Source: an uncultured Nitrosomonas sp. (GTDB lineage Bacteria; Pseudomonadota; Gammaproteobacteria; Burkholderiales; Nitrosomonadaceae). Taken from it: a stretch of DNA of 64,000 nt. How positions within the stretch are numbered: the first letter of the stretch is position 1; each line of letters opens with the position of its first letter. A model generated the notes under the pieces. It did no database searches, was not told where the DNA came from, and saw only the letters and a program-made list of their open reading frames with translations. Positions 48,131 to 58,072 of this stretch are shown here, one piece after another. The DNA lies in the NCBI GenBank assembly GCA_902826055.1, contig CADEDJ010000004.1:1-64000 (forward strand), in the 5' to 3' direction. A program made the position numbers and the translations under genes.

Positions 48131-48160
48131 TTGAACAAGCATAGCAAATCAGGATAAAAT
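48131..48160 (+). promoter_or_regulatory. Candidate promoter for rpmB-rpmG
   Basis: TTGAAC, an 18-bp spacer and TAAAAT lie about 30 bp upstream of rpmB. It is a good sigma-70 match in the expected place for a strong ribosomal-protein promoter. Confidence 0.5.
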
Positions 48161-48191
48161 ACAAGTTTTTAGAATTCAGGAGTGCGTTAAT

Positions 48192-48428
48192 ATGGCACGA
48201 GTATGTCAAGTAACTGGCAAAAAACCAATGTCAGGTCATAATGTTTCTCATGCAAACAACAAAACCAAAAGACGTTTTTTACCTAATTTACAACATCGTA
48301 AATTTTGGGTTGAAAGTGAAAATCGTTGGATTAGTTTGCGCTTATCAAATGCCGCCTTACGTACAATCGACAAAAATGGTATAGATGCAGTATTAGCCAA
48401 AATGCGTTTACAGGGCAAAAACATTTAA
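48192..48428 (+). CDS. rpmB: 50S ribosomal protein L28
   Basis: A 78-residue L28 protein beginning [31 protein letters not shown], with the basic C-terminal [28 protein letters not shown]-type ribosome-binding site precedes the ATG. It forms a two-gene operon with rpmG, 42 bp downstream. Confidence 0.96.
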   Translation: MARVCQVTGKKPMSGHNVSHANNKTKRRFLPNLQHRKFWVESENRWISLRLSNAALRTIDKNGIDAVLAKMRLQGKNI

Positions 48429-48470
48429 TAATCTTTTACCCACCGTCAAGTAATTTAAGGAGTCATTACA

Positions 48471-48626
48471 ATGCGTGAAAAGATCAAGCTTGAATCTTCA
48501 GCTGGGACAGGCCATTTTTATACAACTACCAAAAATAAGCGTGCAAACCCAGAAAAAATAGAACTAATGAAATACGATCCAGTTGCGCGTAAGCACGTAA
48601 AATACAAAGAAACCAAATTAAAATAG
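48471..48626 (+). CDS. rpmG: 50S ribosomal protein L33
   Basis: A 51-residue protein translated from the ATG at 48471, with AAGGAG 9 nt upstream. It contains the L33 sequences [20 protein letters not shown] and [16 protein letters not shown]. It lacks the zinc-binding cysteines of some L33 paralogues, as is usual for proteobacterial L33. A strong terminator follows. Confidence 0.96.
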   Translation: MREKIKLESSAGTGHFYTTTKNKRANPEKIELMKYDPVARKHVKYKETKLK

Positions 48627-48631
48627 AATAA

Positions 48632-48659
48632 AAAAACCCGCTACTTATAGCGGGTTTTT
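48632..48659. terminator. Bidirectional rho-independent terminator
   Basis: A perfect stem CCCGCTA/TAGCGGG with a CTTA loop is flanked by A5 and T5. It therefore works on both strands, ending rpmB-rpmG on the plus strand and the desaturase gene on the minus strand. Confidence 0.85.
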
Positions 48660-48682
48660 CAAAGGATTAACCCCTTTTTTAA

Positions 48683-49873
48683 TTACGCATAGCAACGCAA
48701 TCTTTGTGAAAAAGCTCTCAGTACTTCAATACCACTTTCTTCGGCGCGACGACACCAATCTTCTAATTGTTTAACCAATTCTTCAGTTGATGCAGTAGAA
48801 CGTTGCCAAATTTCTGCCAATTCCTCGCGCATGGTATAAACTTTATCAAGTGTCTTAGCATTACTTAGCACTTGACTTAATTTTTCTCGTTCATGTTCTT
48901 GCAAAGTCCTTGAATCAGCCAGAATCCATCGCTTCAACGTAGATTTATCAATACCGTATTGCACCCCCGCTTCTTTCAAATGAATAATTTCCTGTGCAAA
49001 AGTAGCTTGTAATGATTTGGTATATTTAGCCAATACCTCATATCGATGTGAGATCACAGCCTGTAATGTATCTAAATCACATTGCGTTTTCTTTCTATCA
49101 ATGCGTAATTTAGGTGCGGTTTTCTTGACTTTTGCAAGTCCGGCCATTTCCAAAATACGAATGTAGAGCCAACCAATATCAAATTCATACCATTTATTGG
49201 ATAACCGCGCCGATGTTGCATAAGCATGATGATTATTATGTAACTCTTCACCACCAATTAAGATACCCCACGGAACAATATTTCTGCTTGCATCCTCGGC
49301 CTGAAAATTTCGATACCCCCAATAATGCCCAACACCATTCACAATACCGGCTGCGAAAATAGGCGCCCACAACATCTGTACCGCCCACATTGTTATCCCA
49401 ATTGGACCAAAAAGAAGTACATCAATAATCAACATTAATGCAACTCCCTTTGCACTATGTTTGCTATAAATATTCTTTTCTAACCAATCATCGGGTGTGC
49501 CGTATCCATATCTTTTTAACGTTTCTTCATTCTTCGCCTCTTGTCTATAAAGCTCAGAACCCTCAGTTAAGACTTTCTTAATGCCATAAACTATAGGGCT
49601 ATGCGGATCATCCTTTGTCTCGCATTTGGCATGATGCTTACGATGAACCGCAGTCCATTGCTTGGTAACCATCCCAGTAGTAAGCCATAACCAGAAACGG
49701 AAGAAATGGCTAGGAATTGGGTGCAACTCCAATGCGCGGTGTGCCGAATGACGATGAAGATAAATTGTAATTGACGCAATTGTGATATGCGTAAAAATCA
49801 AAGTAACAGCGATATATCCCCACCACGGCATATCAACCACACCTGAAATTATAGTAAGAAAATCTGAAATCAT
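48683..49873 (-). CDS. Acyl-CoA desaturase-type fatty acid desaturase
   Basis: A 396-residue membrane di-iron desaturase. The three histidine boxes are in YLHRHSAHRALE, VHRKHHAKCETKDDPHSP and GEELHNNHHAYATSARLS, with hydrophobic helix pairs between them. It should introduce a cis double bond in membrane acyl chains. The C-terminal ~120 residues form a charged, helical extension (ISHRYEVLAKYTKSLQ onward), longer than in minimal desaturases. Confidence 0.9.
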   Translation of the reverse strand: MISDFLTIISGVVDMPWWGYIAVTLIFTHITIASITIYLHRHSAHRALELHPIPSHFFRFWLWLTTGMVTKQWTAVHRKHHAKCETKDDPHSPIVYGIKKVLTEGSELYRQEAKNEETLKRYGYGTPDDWLEKNIYSKHSAKGVALMLIIDVLLFGPIGITMWAVQMLWAPIFAAGIVNGVGHYWGYRNFQAEDASRNIVPWGILIGGEELHNNHHAYATSARLSNKWYEFDIGWLYIRILEMAGLAKVKKTAPKLRIDRKKTQCDLDTLQAVISHRYEVLAKYTKSLQATFAQEIIHLKEAGVQYGIDKSTLKRWILADSRTLQEHEREKLSQVLSNAKTLDKVYTMREELAEIWQRSTASTEELVKQLEDWCRRAEESGIEVLRAFSQRLRCYA

Positions 49874-50225
49874 ATAATTATCACCTTTTTATTAGTCGAC
49901 CTAAATGCAAGCCCGAGAACTGAAAAAACAAATAGTTACCAACAATTATCAAACCTAGCCATTAATTATATTAAACAACTCAATAGAAATGGCCAATTTT
50001 TATTTATCCTACAAAAACTATATTAAAAGAACTCATTTTTTAATCTCTAAAAATTATTATACTAACACTTGGAAGAAAACAAATATTAATCTATGTCAAT
50101 TATTTACTTTAATTCTGGCAGCAAAGTGGAAAATCAAGTTTAGATAACCTTTATACCACAATGTCTTATTGCAAGAATTTTTCCTTATGAAGAAATGTAT
50201 TAATAATATGAGTATATAACACCTT
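49874..50225. other. AT-rich intergenic region, no gene
   Basis: About 350 bp of very AT-rich DNA between rluE and the desaturase gene. I found no ORF with family features, no strong hairpin and no repeat. It presumably holds the desaturase promoter. Confidence 0.5.
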
Positions 50226-50783
50226 TTATCTATCGAAAGAAAAATCATCTAACATACACCATTCACCTGGTGAAATTCCTTGCAAACTATGTTTACCAAT
50301 TGCATAACGAATCAATCTCAAAGTAGGGAACAGTACAGCTGCAGTCATTTTTCTTACCTGACGATTTCTGCCCTCTTTTAGAACCAGAGATATCCAACTA
50401 GTTGCAAGATTTCTACGAAAACGAATAGGCGGTATGCGTGGCCAAAGATGAGTAGGTTCTTCCATCAAATCGACTTGTGCGGGTAGCGTTATAGAATTCT
50501 TAAGAACTATTCCTTGGCGTAATTTGTTAAGTGCAACCTCATCAGGTCTACCTTCAAGCTGCACCCAGTAAGTTTTAGGTAATTTAAATTTTGGATTACA
50601 GATTTTATTTTGTAACTTTCCATCATCAGTTAATAATACTAAGCCTTCACTATCAACATCCAATCTTCCCGCCGGATAAAAACCTGGAAATTTAATAAAA
50701 TCTTTCAGTGTCTTATGATTACCTTGGGGTGAAAACTGGCAAATTACACCATAAGGTTTATTAAACAAAATTATTCGCGCCAT
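50226..50783 (-). CDS. rluE: 23S rRNA pseudouridine synthase E
   Basis: A 185-residue RsuA-type pseudouridine synthase without an S4 domain, matching RluE. The catalytic aspartate is in GFYPAGRLDVDSEGLVLLTDDG; ILFNKPYGVICQFSP and VLKEGRNRQVRKMTAAV are also typical. RluE modifies U2457 of 23S rRNA in E. coli. It is the last gene of the long minus-strand cluster starting at 57.8 kb. Confidence 0.88.
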   Translation of the reverse strand: MARIILFNKPYGVICQFSPQGNHKTLKDFIKFPGFYPAGRLDVDSEGLVLLTDDGKLQNKICNPKFKLPKTYWVQLEGRPDEVALNKLRQGIVLKNSITLPAQVDLMEEPTHLWPRIPPIRFRRNLATSWISLVLKEGRNRQVRKMTAAVLFPTLRLIRYAIGKHSLQGISPGEWCMLDDFSFDR

Positions 50784-50834
50784 GCCTATCGAAAACTAAA
50801 TAATTTTACAATCATAACTAATAAGCTAAGAAGC

Positions 50835-51287
50835 TCACACCATTTCAGGATAGATGACGGCATGCAACACTGATTCAACATTATTATCTTTTTTCTTGCA
50901 TCGAATCCACCAAACAGAGCCTTTCTTTACGCTTAACTCAGGAGGAATAACCGGAATTAAATAGCTAGCAACTTCTCCTAATGTTGGTTGATGACCCACG
51001 ATCACTACGGTATTTTTCGAATCAGGCCAATTTGCAACAGCAAGAATGCTATTAACACTCGCGCCTGGGGCAATCTCTGCAGTGGTCAAAAAATTAGAGG
51101 TGAGTGCAGTTGCTGTTTGCTGGGTACGTTCAGTAGGGCTAACCATCACTAACGTATTTTTCGGTAATCTCGCTCTTAGCCAATCTGCCATGCGATTTGC
51201 TTGATCAAGTCCTTTCTTAGTCAATCTACGCGCAGTATCCGGAAAACCATCTTCTGCTTCTGCATGTCGCCACAAAATCAAGTCCAT
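50835..51287 (-). CDS. sixA: Phosphohistidine phosphatase SixA
   Basis: A 150-residue histidine-phosphatase-superfamily protein with the catalytic MDLILWRHAEAEDGFPDTARRLTKKG and VIVGHQPTLGEVASYL. SixA dephosphorylates histidine phosphotransfer proteins and NPr in E. coli; the target here is unknown. It lies between yggU and rluE. Confidence 0.86.
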   Translation of the reverse strand: MDLILWRHAEAEDGFPDTARRLTKKGLDQANRMADWLRARLPKNTLVMVSPTERTQQTATALTSNFLTTAEIAPGASVNSILAVANWPDSKNTVVIVGHQPTLGEVASYLIPVIPPELSVKKGSVWWIRCKKKDNNVESVLHAVIYPEMV

Positions 51288-51318
51288 AATGTTTTTTACC
51301 TAAAAATTCCGCCGATAC

Positions 51319-51624
51319 TTAATTTTGTAATTCGTTAAGCAACACCTCTGGGCAATAACCAGGATGCTGAATAATAATTAATTTTTGCCTTGATTTATCA
51401 CCACGTTTTAATATGACCCGGCTAATAGGCACACTAAAACGCTTAGCAAGAAATTTTACCAGTGCTGTATTCGCTTTTCCTTCTATCGGCGCCGCAGCCA
51501 GCTTTATTTTAAGAGAATTCCCATATAGTCCTGCTATTTCAGTATTTTTCGCGCCTGTCTGTACGTGTACATTAAGAATAAGGTTATTCACATCATCATA
51601 GTAATACCACTTCATAATATTCAT
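51319..51624 (-). CDS. yggU: DUF167/YggU family protein
   Basis: A 101-residue protein of the DUF167 family, with LILNVHVQTGAKNTEIAGLYG and the conserved IKLAAAPIEGKANTALVKFLAK and GDKSRQKLI. Function is unknown. The start is uncertain between ATG 51624 and ATG 51615. It directly follows yggT, its usual partner downstream of proC. Confidence 0.85.
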   Translation of the reverse strand: MNIMKWYYYDDVNNLILNVHVQTGAKNTEIAGLYGNSLKIKLAAAPIEGKANTALVKFLAKRFSVPISRVILKRGDKSRQKLIIIQHPGYCPEVLLNELQN

Positions 51625-51630
51625 TAGCAA

Positions 51631-52206
51631 CTACTGCAACATGGCTGTAATTTCCATATGTACTCCCGCAACTATCATGAGCAGTAACTGAATGATGATC
51701 AATACAAACAATGGAGACAGATCAACATTGGCTATGGGAGGTATATACTTGCGGAAAACGTTCAAGAATGGGCGTGTAAAACTATCTAATATAGGTGCCA
51801 ATGGGCTATGGGGATTAATCCAGGATAATACGGCTTGCATAATGATCATCAACAATAAAATATAAAGTGTCGTTTTAATAATTTCGACAATGCCTAACAA
51901 TCCCATCACGCCAGATGCAGTACCAATATTGGCTCCAAAATCATAACCCTGCACCAAAAAGACGCTGGTCACAATAATACATTCGAATATCCAAGCCAAG
52001 ATTAACGTCGATAGATCAAGCCCGCCCCAACCAGGAATAATACGCCGTGCTGGGCGTACAATAAAATCAGTTACCGCAATCAGAAATTGAGATACCGAAT
52101 TGTAGTAAGGAACACGCAATAATTGAAAATAAAAGCGCAGCAATAATGCTAACGAGAATAAACCCAGTATCGTGTCAAGAAGAAAAATTAAGATCTGATT
52201 GGACAT
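51631..52206 (-). CDS. yggT: YggT family membrane protein
   Basis: A 191-residue protein with two YGGT repeats, each a pair of membrane helices joined by a loop such as VPYYNSVSQFLIAVTDFIVRPARRIIPG and NPHSPLAPILDSFTRPFLNVFRKYIPP. Proposed roles are in osmotic tolerance and cell-envelope organisation. The proC-yggT-yggU order is widely conserved. Confidence 0.88.
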   Translation of the reverse strand: MSNQILIFLLDTILGLFSLALLLRFYFQLLRVPYYNSVSQFLIAVTDFIVRPARRIIPGWGGLDLSTLILAWIFECIIVTSVFLVQGYDFGANIGTASGVMGLLGIVEIIKTTLYILLLMIIMQAVLSWINPHSPLAPILDSFTRPFLNVFRKYIPPIANVDLSPLFVLIIIQLLLMIVAGVHMEITAMLQ

Positions 52207-52269
52207 AAAATTTTTCCAGAAAACAATAATTAATAATAACCTGTAAATTACCCATTGGCTTCACCAAGA

Positions 52270-53082
52270 CTAAATTTTACTGAACTCATTGCTCATTTCC
52301 TGAGAACGCTGGTTTGCCGCATGAATGGCTGCTACGATCTTACACTTAATATCATTTTTTTCCATCATCCGAATTGCTTGCTCGGTTGTTCCGCCTTTGG
52401 AAGTGACGCGGGCCCGCAGTGTGATCGCATCTTCATCACTTTCACTGGCCAGCTTACTGGCACCTAGAAACGTTTGTAAACTTAACTGTTTCGCCTGAGC
52501 AGGCGTTAAGCCGAGTTCTATTCCTGCTTGCTGCATGGCTTCAATAAAATAAAAAACATAAGCAGGGCCGCTTCCTGAAATCGCAGTGACGATATGAAGC
52601 ATTTCTTCCTTTTCAAGCCATAATGTTGTACCCACCGCAGCAAGAATCGATTCGGCACTGGCCTTATCTTGCTCACTGACACTCGCGGCAGCAAATAGTC
52701 CCGTTACTCCGGCCCGCACCAGCGAAGGTGTGTTTGGCATTGCACGTACGACTTTCTGATAACCTTCTAACCAGCGAATAATATCTACAGTAGAAATCCC
52801 CGCTGCAATCGATATAACCAACTGATCTCTTAACAATGGCGCAAGTTTCTGTGCAAGCTGAAAGAGTTGTTGGGGTTTTACTGATAACAAAACTACATCA
52901 CTGGCAATCGCTTCAAGGGTAAGATCTGGAAAGACTGAAATCCCAAATGCTTGATTTATCTTGTTACGATTCTCCACATTAATCTCTATCACACGAAGCT
53001 GTTGTGCACTGTAGCCGCGCTGTAGGAGCCCCCCAATCAATGCGGAAGCCATATTACCGCCCCCAATTAATGTAATATTCAT
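52270..53082 (-). CDS. proC: Pyrroline-5-carboxylate reductase
   Basis: A 270-residue NAD(P)H-dependent enzyme for the last step of proline synthesis. The Rossmann motif is ITLIGGGNMASALIGGLL; SVKPQQL, VRAMPNTPSLVRAGVTGLFA and the C-terminal ISGSGPAYVFYFIEAM and RVTSKGGTTEQAI are diagnostic. The window also holds putA, the catabolic counterpart, far away on the same strand. Confidence 0.95.
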   Translation of the reverse strand: MNITLIGGGNMASALIGGLLQRGYSAQQLRVIEINVENRNKINQAFGISVFPDLTLEAIASDVVLLSVKPQQLFQLAQKLAPLLRDQLVISIAAGISTVDIIRWLEGYQKVVRAMPNTPSLVRAGVTGLFAAASVSEQDKASAESILAAVGTTLWLEKEEMLHIVTAISGSGPAYVFYFIEAMQQAGIELGLTPAQAKQLSLQTFLGASKLASESDEDAITLRARVTSKGGTTEQAIRMMEKNDIKCKIVAAIHAANQRSQEMSNEFSKI

Positions 53083-53181
53083 AATATTCCCGTTATTATG
53101 CCATTCAAGACATCGTTTAATTAATTAATAATTTGATAACTCAGCAATTCACGTGAAAAACTTCAGTGTCAAATAAATCGA

Positions 53182-54012
53182 TTAATGCTGACAACTGGGA
53201 CAATAGAAACTTGATCGCTCATTTTGTTTGAATTGCTTGATCGTATGATTACATTTCTTGCAACCCTGACCTCCACGTCCATAAACCTCGTAGTAGTGCT
53301 GAAAATATCCCGGATTCCCATTGCTGTTAACGAAGTCTCGCAGACTGCTTCCTCCCGCCTCGATCGCTTGTTGCAATATTTGCTTAATCGCTCGAACCAG
53401 TTTTTCATAACGCATGATACCAATTCTACCTGCAGCTATCTTTGGATTTATTCCTGCGTGAAACAACGCCTCATTCGCGTAAATATTACCAATACCCGCA
53501 ACCACATGACTATTCATCAATGTCTGTTTAATACTCACGTAGCTTTTCCTCGTTTTTTCCAATAACCACTGTGCATTAAAATCTGGTGTCAATGGTTCAG
53601 GTCCTAAATTAATTAAGAGCGGATGCTCAAAAATCTCTCCTGTATGCCATAATACGGCGCCGAAACGGCGAGGATCCCGCAATCTCAAAATGGTACGATC
53701 CATTAAAATCAAATCAAAGTGATCGTGCTTTCCGGGTGATTCAATGACTCCCGGAGATTGTGCCAGCAATATACGTAAACTCCCCGACATACCCAAATGA
53801 AAAATCAATGTCCCTGAGCTACAATTAAGCAACAAATACTTAGCTCGCCTGACTACTTTTTGAATCGTCAAACCCGTCATTATTTCTGCTAATCTATTCG
53901 GTATGGGCCAACGTAAACTGGGATTACGGACAATTGCACCTGCAATTATTTTTCCTTCAAGATAAGGCGCAATGCCTCGCCGTGTTGTTTCAACTTCAGG
54001 TAATTCCGGCAT
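53182..54012 (-). CDS. mutM: Formamidopyrimidine-DNA glycosylase
   Basis: A 276-residue base-excision repair glycosylase for 8-oxoguanine. The N-terminal proline nucleophile is exposed in [17 protein letters not shown], the helix-two-turn-helix is at [18 protein letters not shown], and the C-terminal zinc finger is [19 protein letters not shown]. Its start overlaps the DUF4340 gene stop by one base (TAATG). Confidence 0.95.
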   Translation of the reverse strand: MPELPEVETTRRGIAPYLEGKIIAGAIVRNPSLRWPIPNRLAEIMTGLTIQKVVRRAKYLLLNCSSGTLIFHLGMSGSLRILLAQSPGVIESPGKHDHFDLILMDRTILRLRDPRRFGAVLWHTGEIFEHPLLINLGPEPLTPDFNAQWLLEKTRKSYVSIKQTLMNSHVVAGIGNIYANEALFHAGINPKIAAGRIGIMRYEKLVRAIKQILQQAIEAGGSSLRDFVNSNGNPGYFQHYYEVYGRGGQGCKKCNHTIKQFKQNERSSFYCPSCQH

Positions 54013-54872
54013 TATTGCAGTTTGCTGGTGTATGGATCGAGCAATCGGTTGCCTACATCAATGGGAAAGTGATAACCGATTCCATCCTCAGCGCGTAAAA
54101 AAACCACTTCGTTTTCATTTTGCAGAATTTTCAGGTTAATTTTCTGCTCGCTCTGTAAACTGATTGTCATAGCATTTACTTCGACAAGATCATCACTTAG
54201 CTTTTGTTCTTGTTCTAGTGTCACTTCACTTGCAACCGCTGTCTGCCACAAATGCACCCAGTCTCGCAATGTCTCTGCATCCAGCGCATTTTTGGAATCT
54301 CGATCAATACTGCTCCAATTCCCATTGCTTAATTCAACAATCAAATGATTGAGCTCCAGTTTAACCGGAATTTCATCGTGTGCCAGCACCTGGGAATTGA
54401 TCAGATTGCCGGCATTCACAGGTACGGCAAGTGCGTAATGCGGCGAAATTAAGTAGACATAACCATTTGTTAATACATATTGTTGGTTCGTAATTGGCGC
54501 ATACCCGCCTAACCCTATATATTCATTATCAAAATGTAATTGTATATGGGGCGGATCCAAACTATAGCGTGCAAGATCCTTCAATGGAAAACGATAATTA
54601 CTATTAGCCGTTAAAATTTTCAGTATATCTTTAATCTTTTTTTCATTAGCCCGAATGTGTACGGGCTCAGTGAGATACCAGTGATTATCTTGTTGGTGAA
54701 GAACAATTTCTCTCTGCTGCCTTACAATGCGGACAGTATGTATTGCCCTGGCCGACTGTGCGGCAATTGTGTATTCCCGGACATTCTCAGTCTGTGGTTT
54801 AAAATACACAAACACCAGCAAGCCAACTATCGTGACAAGCATAATGATATTCAGACGTGCGTGATGGGTCAT
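54012..54872 (-). CDS. DUF4340 domain protein
   Basis: A 286-residue protein with one N-terminal membrane helix ([20 protein letters not shown]) and a beta-rich soluble part typical of DUF4340 proteins, which accompany GldG-type ABC components. It lies 7 bp downstream of the GldG-like gene and probably forms part of the same envelope complex. The biochemical role is unknown. Confidence 0.78.
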   Translation of the reverse strand: MTHHARLNIIMLVTIVGLLVFVYFKPQTENVREYTIAAQSARAIHTVRIVRQQREIVLHQQDNHWYLTEPVHIRANEKKIKDILKILTANSNYRFPLKDLARYSLDPPHIQLHFDNEYIGLGGYAPITNQQYVLTNGYVYLISPHYALAVPVNAGNLINSQVLAHDEIPVKLELNHLIVELSNGNWSSIDRDSKNALDAETLRDWVHLWQTAVASEVTLEQEQKLSDDLVEVNAMTISLQSEQKINLKILQNENEVVFLRAEDGIGYHFPIDVGNRLLDPYTSKLQ

Positions 54873-54879
54873 GATTCTC

Positions 54880-56238
54880 TTATACTTTTCTTCTGCGACT
54901 CCACCAAATGGTAAAGCCAGTTGCTAAAAAAAGCATCGGTAACAAAATTAAAAAAACCACAACTATTAGAGTAAGCTCAGATTCATCTAATATCAGGTTA
55001 TTATCTAGTGTTGCACGTGGTTGAATGACGATTAGCTCCTCATCTCCCGTCAGCCAATTGATCAAATTAATACCAAAATCTAAATTACTGCCATTACCCA
55101 AATAGGAATTTGCAAGAAAGTGTCCACTACCCACCACAACAATGCGTTGCTCACGATCTTGAATATTGCGACTCAATGCCGCAGCGACACTAATCGGACC
55201 AGCCACATCAATTGACTGATCATAAGTAATTTCTTTATCAAGCTCTCCAATTTCCACCCACCCTTGCTGCGCTGCATCAACTAGGGAAACACTCTGCCAT
55301 TCGGTATTTTCATTAATTGTTATCTGGCGTGCAAATGGAAATACTGTAATATAATCAAAACCAGTGGTGATCGGATGTTGTCCGTAACTTGCGCCTAAAG
55401 CAAAAGTAATGGGGGCTTTAAGTTGCTGCGCTTGGGGATCAACCACTACCCCCGGAGTAAGCGTTAAATGCAATTTTTCAGTCAAAGGCAATAAACCGCG
55501 CAATGATTCCTGATCAACTAACCACAACAAATTACCGCCCCGATCTATATAATTCAGTAACATGTCAACTTCACCAGGCATTAAATCAATCTGCGGAGAA
55601 GCAATAATTAATACACTTGTATTCATGGGAACTTCATGTTCAGTAGCAAAATTCAACCGTTGACTGATAAAACCATTGTTACGCAGTTGCTTCCCAAACT
55701 CTCCCAAATCGTAGTTAGCATTACCATCAAGCTTGCGCTCTCCGTGGCCACTCAGCGCCACAATCAATTTTTCTTCAGCACGTGCAAGTCGCATGAGTGC
55801 ATTTGAAAATACTTGTTCATTGATTGTCGTAATATGCTCGCGCCTGTCATTAAAGGAGACTACCATTTCACCATTCATTTGCACACCGGCTTCCTGTGCC
55901 AACTTTGGCTGCTCGATTGGGTCTATAAAGGTCAGAAAAAGATCTGGCTTTACACGCTGATATAACGCCACAAAATCATTGATAATTTTTCGTATATCAC
56001 CAGCTTCTATATGCTGTTCCGTAGCGTATGCGGTTACCTGGACTGGACCTTGCAATTTCTGCAGTATTTCTTGGCTTGCTTCACTTAAACTATTTCGTGC
56101 ATTTTGACTAATGTCCCATTGCAATCGATTTTGTGCTGCGAAATATCCCAACAAAATAACCAGCAGCAATAACAAAATAGTAAATACCCTATGCTGAATT
56201 AAATAATGCAAGCGTAATTTGTTGTTGAGTATAGTCAT
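54880..56238 (-). CDS. GldG-family ABC transport system auxiliary protein
   Basis: A 452-residue protein with helices near both ends and a large extracytoplasmic domain, including VQVTAYATEQH, ALSGHGERKLDGNANYDLGEFGKQL and LLNYIDRGGNLLWLVDQES. This matches the GldG/ABC-type uncharacterised transport system family (COG3225). It is 21 bp downstream of the permease gene and belongs to the same system. In Bacteroidetes relatives act in gliding, but in proteobacteria the substrate is unknown. Confidence 0.82.
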   Translation of the reverse strand: MTILNNKLRLHYLIQHRVFTILLLLLVILLGYFAAQNRLQWDISQNARNSLSEASQEILQKLQGPVQVTAYATEQHIEAGDIRKIINDFVALYQRVKPDLFLTFIDPIEQPKLAQEAGVQMNGEMVVSFNDRREHITTINEQVFSNALMRLARAEEKLIVALSGHGERKLDGNANYDLGEFGKQLRNNGFISQRLNFATEHEVPMNTSVLIIASPQIDLMPGEVDMLLNYIDRGGNLLWLVDQESLRGLLPLTEKLHLTLTPGVVVDPQAQQLKAPITFALGASYGQHPITTGFDYITVFPFARQITINENTEWQSVSLVDAAQQGWVEIGELDKEITYDQSIDVAGPISVAAALSRNIQDREQRIVVVGSGHFLANSYLGNGSNLDFGINLINWLTGDEELIVIQPRATLDNNLILDESELTLIVVVFLILLPMLFLATGFTIWWSRRRKV

Positions 56239-56259
56239 TTGTCATTTAGTTCGTTACGA

Positions 56260-57003
56260 CTAACCGCGTAAACGCTCGCCATCCAAGTGGCGAATCGTTA
56301 GGATCAGAAATGTTGCTATGAATAAAACAAAATAGGCGATACTAAACGTATCAATCAATCCTTGATTAAATCTTTCGAAATGCCTTAGCAGTGAAATAGC
56401 CTGTAACCATTGATTATTTTCACCTGTAACCAGATCAACCAGCCACAATCCTAATAGCCCTCCTAAAGTAGCTATTGCAGCAATTGCCGGTTGCGCCGTC
56501 AGGCTAGAAATATATAAGCCGAACGCAGAAAAACTTGCGGCAGTTAATAACAAGCCGATGGTATTACTGATTATCAAACCAAAATCGAGATCCCCTCCCA
56601 ACAATAATGAAATAGACAAACCTACAATCAAAATAATAGCCATTGAAAAAAAAACCATTAAGCCAAGAAACTTGCCGATGACGATATCTGTTATGGAAAT
56701 AGGTGCTGACATCAACAATGTTAGCGTATGATAACGACGCTCTTCTGCTATCAAGCGCATGGATAATAAAGGTGTAACCATAAGCAACACAATAGCTGCC
56801 ATCGCAAACACAGGCAAAGTAATGATTTCTGTAACTCCAGGGGGATTTGCAATTTGTAACAATTGCGATTGTATTTCTAGAAACCCATCCAGTCGCCCCA
56901 AAAAAATCCACGTCAATATTAACTGCAAAAGTGTCAATAGTATCCACGCGAGTGGAGAGGTAAAAAACATCTTTAATTCTTTACGAATAATTGTGCCAAT
57001 CAT
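56260..57003 (-). CDS. ABC-2 type transporter permease
   Basis: A 247-residue membrane protein with about six helices and the ABC-2/GldF pattern: IIRKELKMFFTSPLAWILL at the N-terminus and LLSMRLIAEERRYHTLTLLMSAPIS in the coupling loop. It pairs with the ATPase encoded 27 bp upstream. The substrate is unknown. Confidence 0.85.
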   Translation of the reverse strand: MIGTIIRKELKMFFTSPLAWILLTLLQLILTWIFLGRLDGFLEIQSQLLQIANPPGVTEIITLPVFAMAAIVLLMVTPLLSMRLIAEERRYHTLTLLMSAPISITDIVIGKFLGLMVFFSMAIILIVGLSISLLLGGDLDFGLIISNTIGLLLTAASFSAFGLYISSLTAQPAIAAIATLGGLLGLWLVDLVTGENNQWLQAISLLRHFERFNQGLIDTFSIAYFVLFIATFLILTIRHLDGERLRG

Positions 57004-57030
57004 TTTCTATTTCTCAATCATCTCGTTTTA

Positions 57031-57774
57031 TCAATCCTCATCCCGTTTTATCAATCCTTGTGTAAGCTGCGTAAATATCATCTCCAGATTAGTCTCTTGT
57101 TGTTTCAACTCTGTTATCGCTTGGTCGAATACTACACTGCCCTTGCACATGATTTGCACTCTATCGCAAATGCTTTCAACTTCGGACAATATATGTGTTG
57201 ACAAAATCACACTACTGGAATTACCTAATTCTCTAATCAATTTACGAATTTCACGTATCTGATTAGGGTCCAGGCCCACGGTCGGCTCATCTAAAATAAT
57301 GACATCCGGACTATGAATGATAGCTTGTGCAATACCAACTCGTTGCTGAAAACCCTTTGACAATGTACCGATCAAATGCCTGCTGCGATCTTCCAAACCA
57401 CATCTCTGCTTGATTCCATCTAATTTCTGACCAATTTCATATGTATCAATACGGTGCAACCTTGCCGCAAACACTAAATATTCGTCAACAGTCATATCTT
57501 GATAAAGCGGCGGAATCTCTGGTAAAAAACCTAAGTGCATCTTAGCTTCTTGTGGGTTACTTAGTAAGTCGATACCACAAACCTCAATACTACCGGCACT
57601 GGGAGCAAGATTACCTGTGAGCATGCGCATCGTTGTTGATTTGCCCGCTCCATTAGGCCCCAACAGCCCCAATACTTCACCTCGCTTTAATTCTAGATTA
57701 ATATTACACACTGCAACATAACTGCCATAATTGCGGCACACATTCTGCGCTAATATCGTTGTAGCACTTGTCAT
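57031..57774 (-). CDS. ABC transporter ATP-binding protein
   Basis: A 247-residue ABC ATPase with Walker A LLGPNGAGKSTTMRMLTG, signature TLSKGFQQRVGIAQAI, Walker B DVIILDEPTVGLDPNQI and the switch histidine in ILSTHILSEVE. It belongs to the ABC-2/GldA class and is the first gene of the minus-strand cluster. I prefer the ATG at 57774 because the 11 codons up to 57807 are unlike the family. The intergenic region 57775-58072 holds the divergent promoters, and I see no clear elements there. Confidence 0.88.
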   Translation of the reverse strand: MTSATTILAQNVCRNYGSYVAVCNINLELKRGEVLGLLGPNGAGKSTTMRMLTGNLAPSAGSIEVCGIDLLSNPQEAKMHLGFLPEIPPLYQDMTVDEYLVFAARLHRIDTYEIGQKLDGIKQRCGLEDRSRHLIGTLSKGFQQRVGIAQAIIHSPDVIILDEPTVGLDPNQIREIRKLIRELGNSSSVILSTHILSEVESICDRVQIMCKGSVVFDQAITELKQQETNLEMIFTQLTQGLIKRDED

Positions 57775-58072
57775 TGATTTTTTATCCTCATTATCCCAAA
57801 CATACAAATGATTATCCGAACTTACGCATAATCCTCAATAATATTCAATTGTTAATTTTAATCGATTTGGATTTGTGATTTATATGATATATATGTTGCA
57901 ATTTAACAACACTTGGCCTGCTAAAACACAAACAAAAAAACTGATAATCGAACACGAATAGCCTTGAAGTAGTAAAATAGGCCAGGAAAAATATTTGAAG
58001 GTGGTGTAATTTTACACGTCTAACCTGTAGCAGAAATTTTAGAATCGCAGCTTTTATTAAAAGGATAACAGC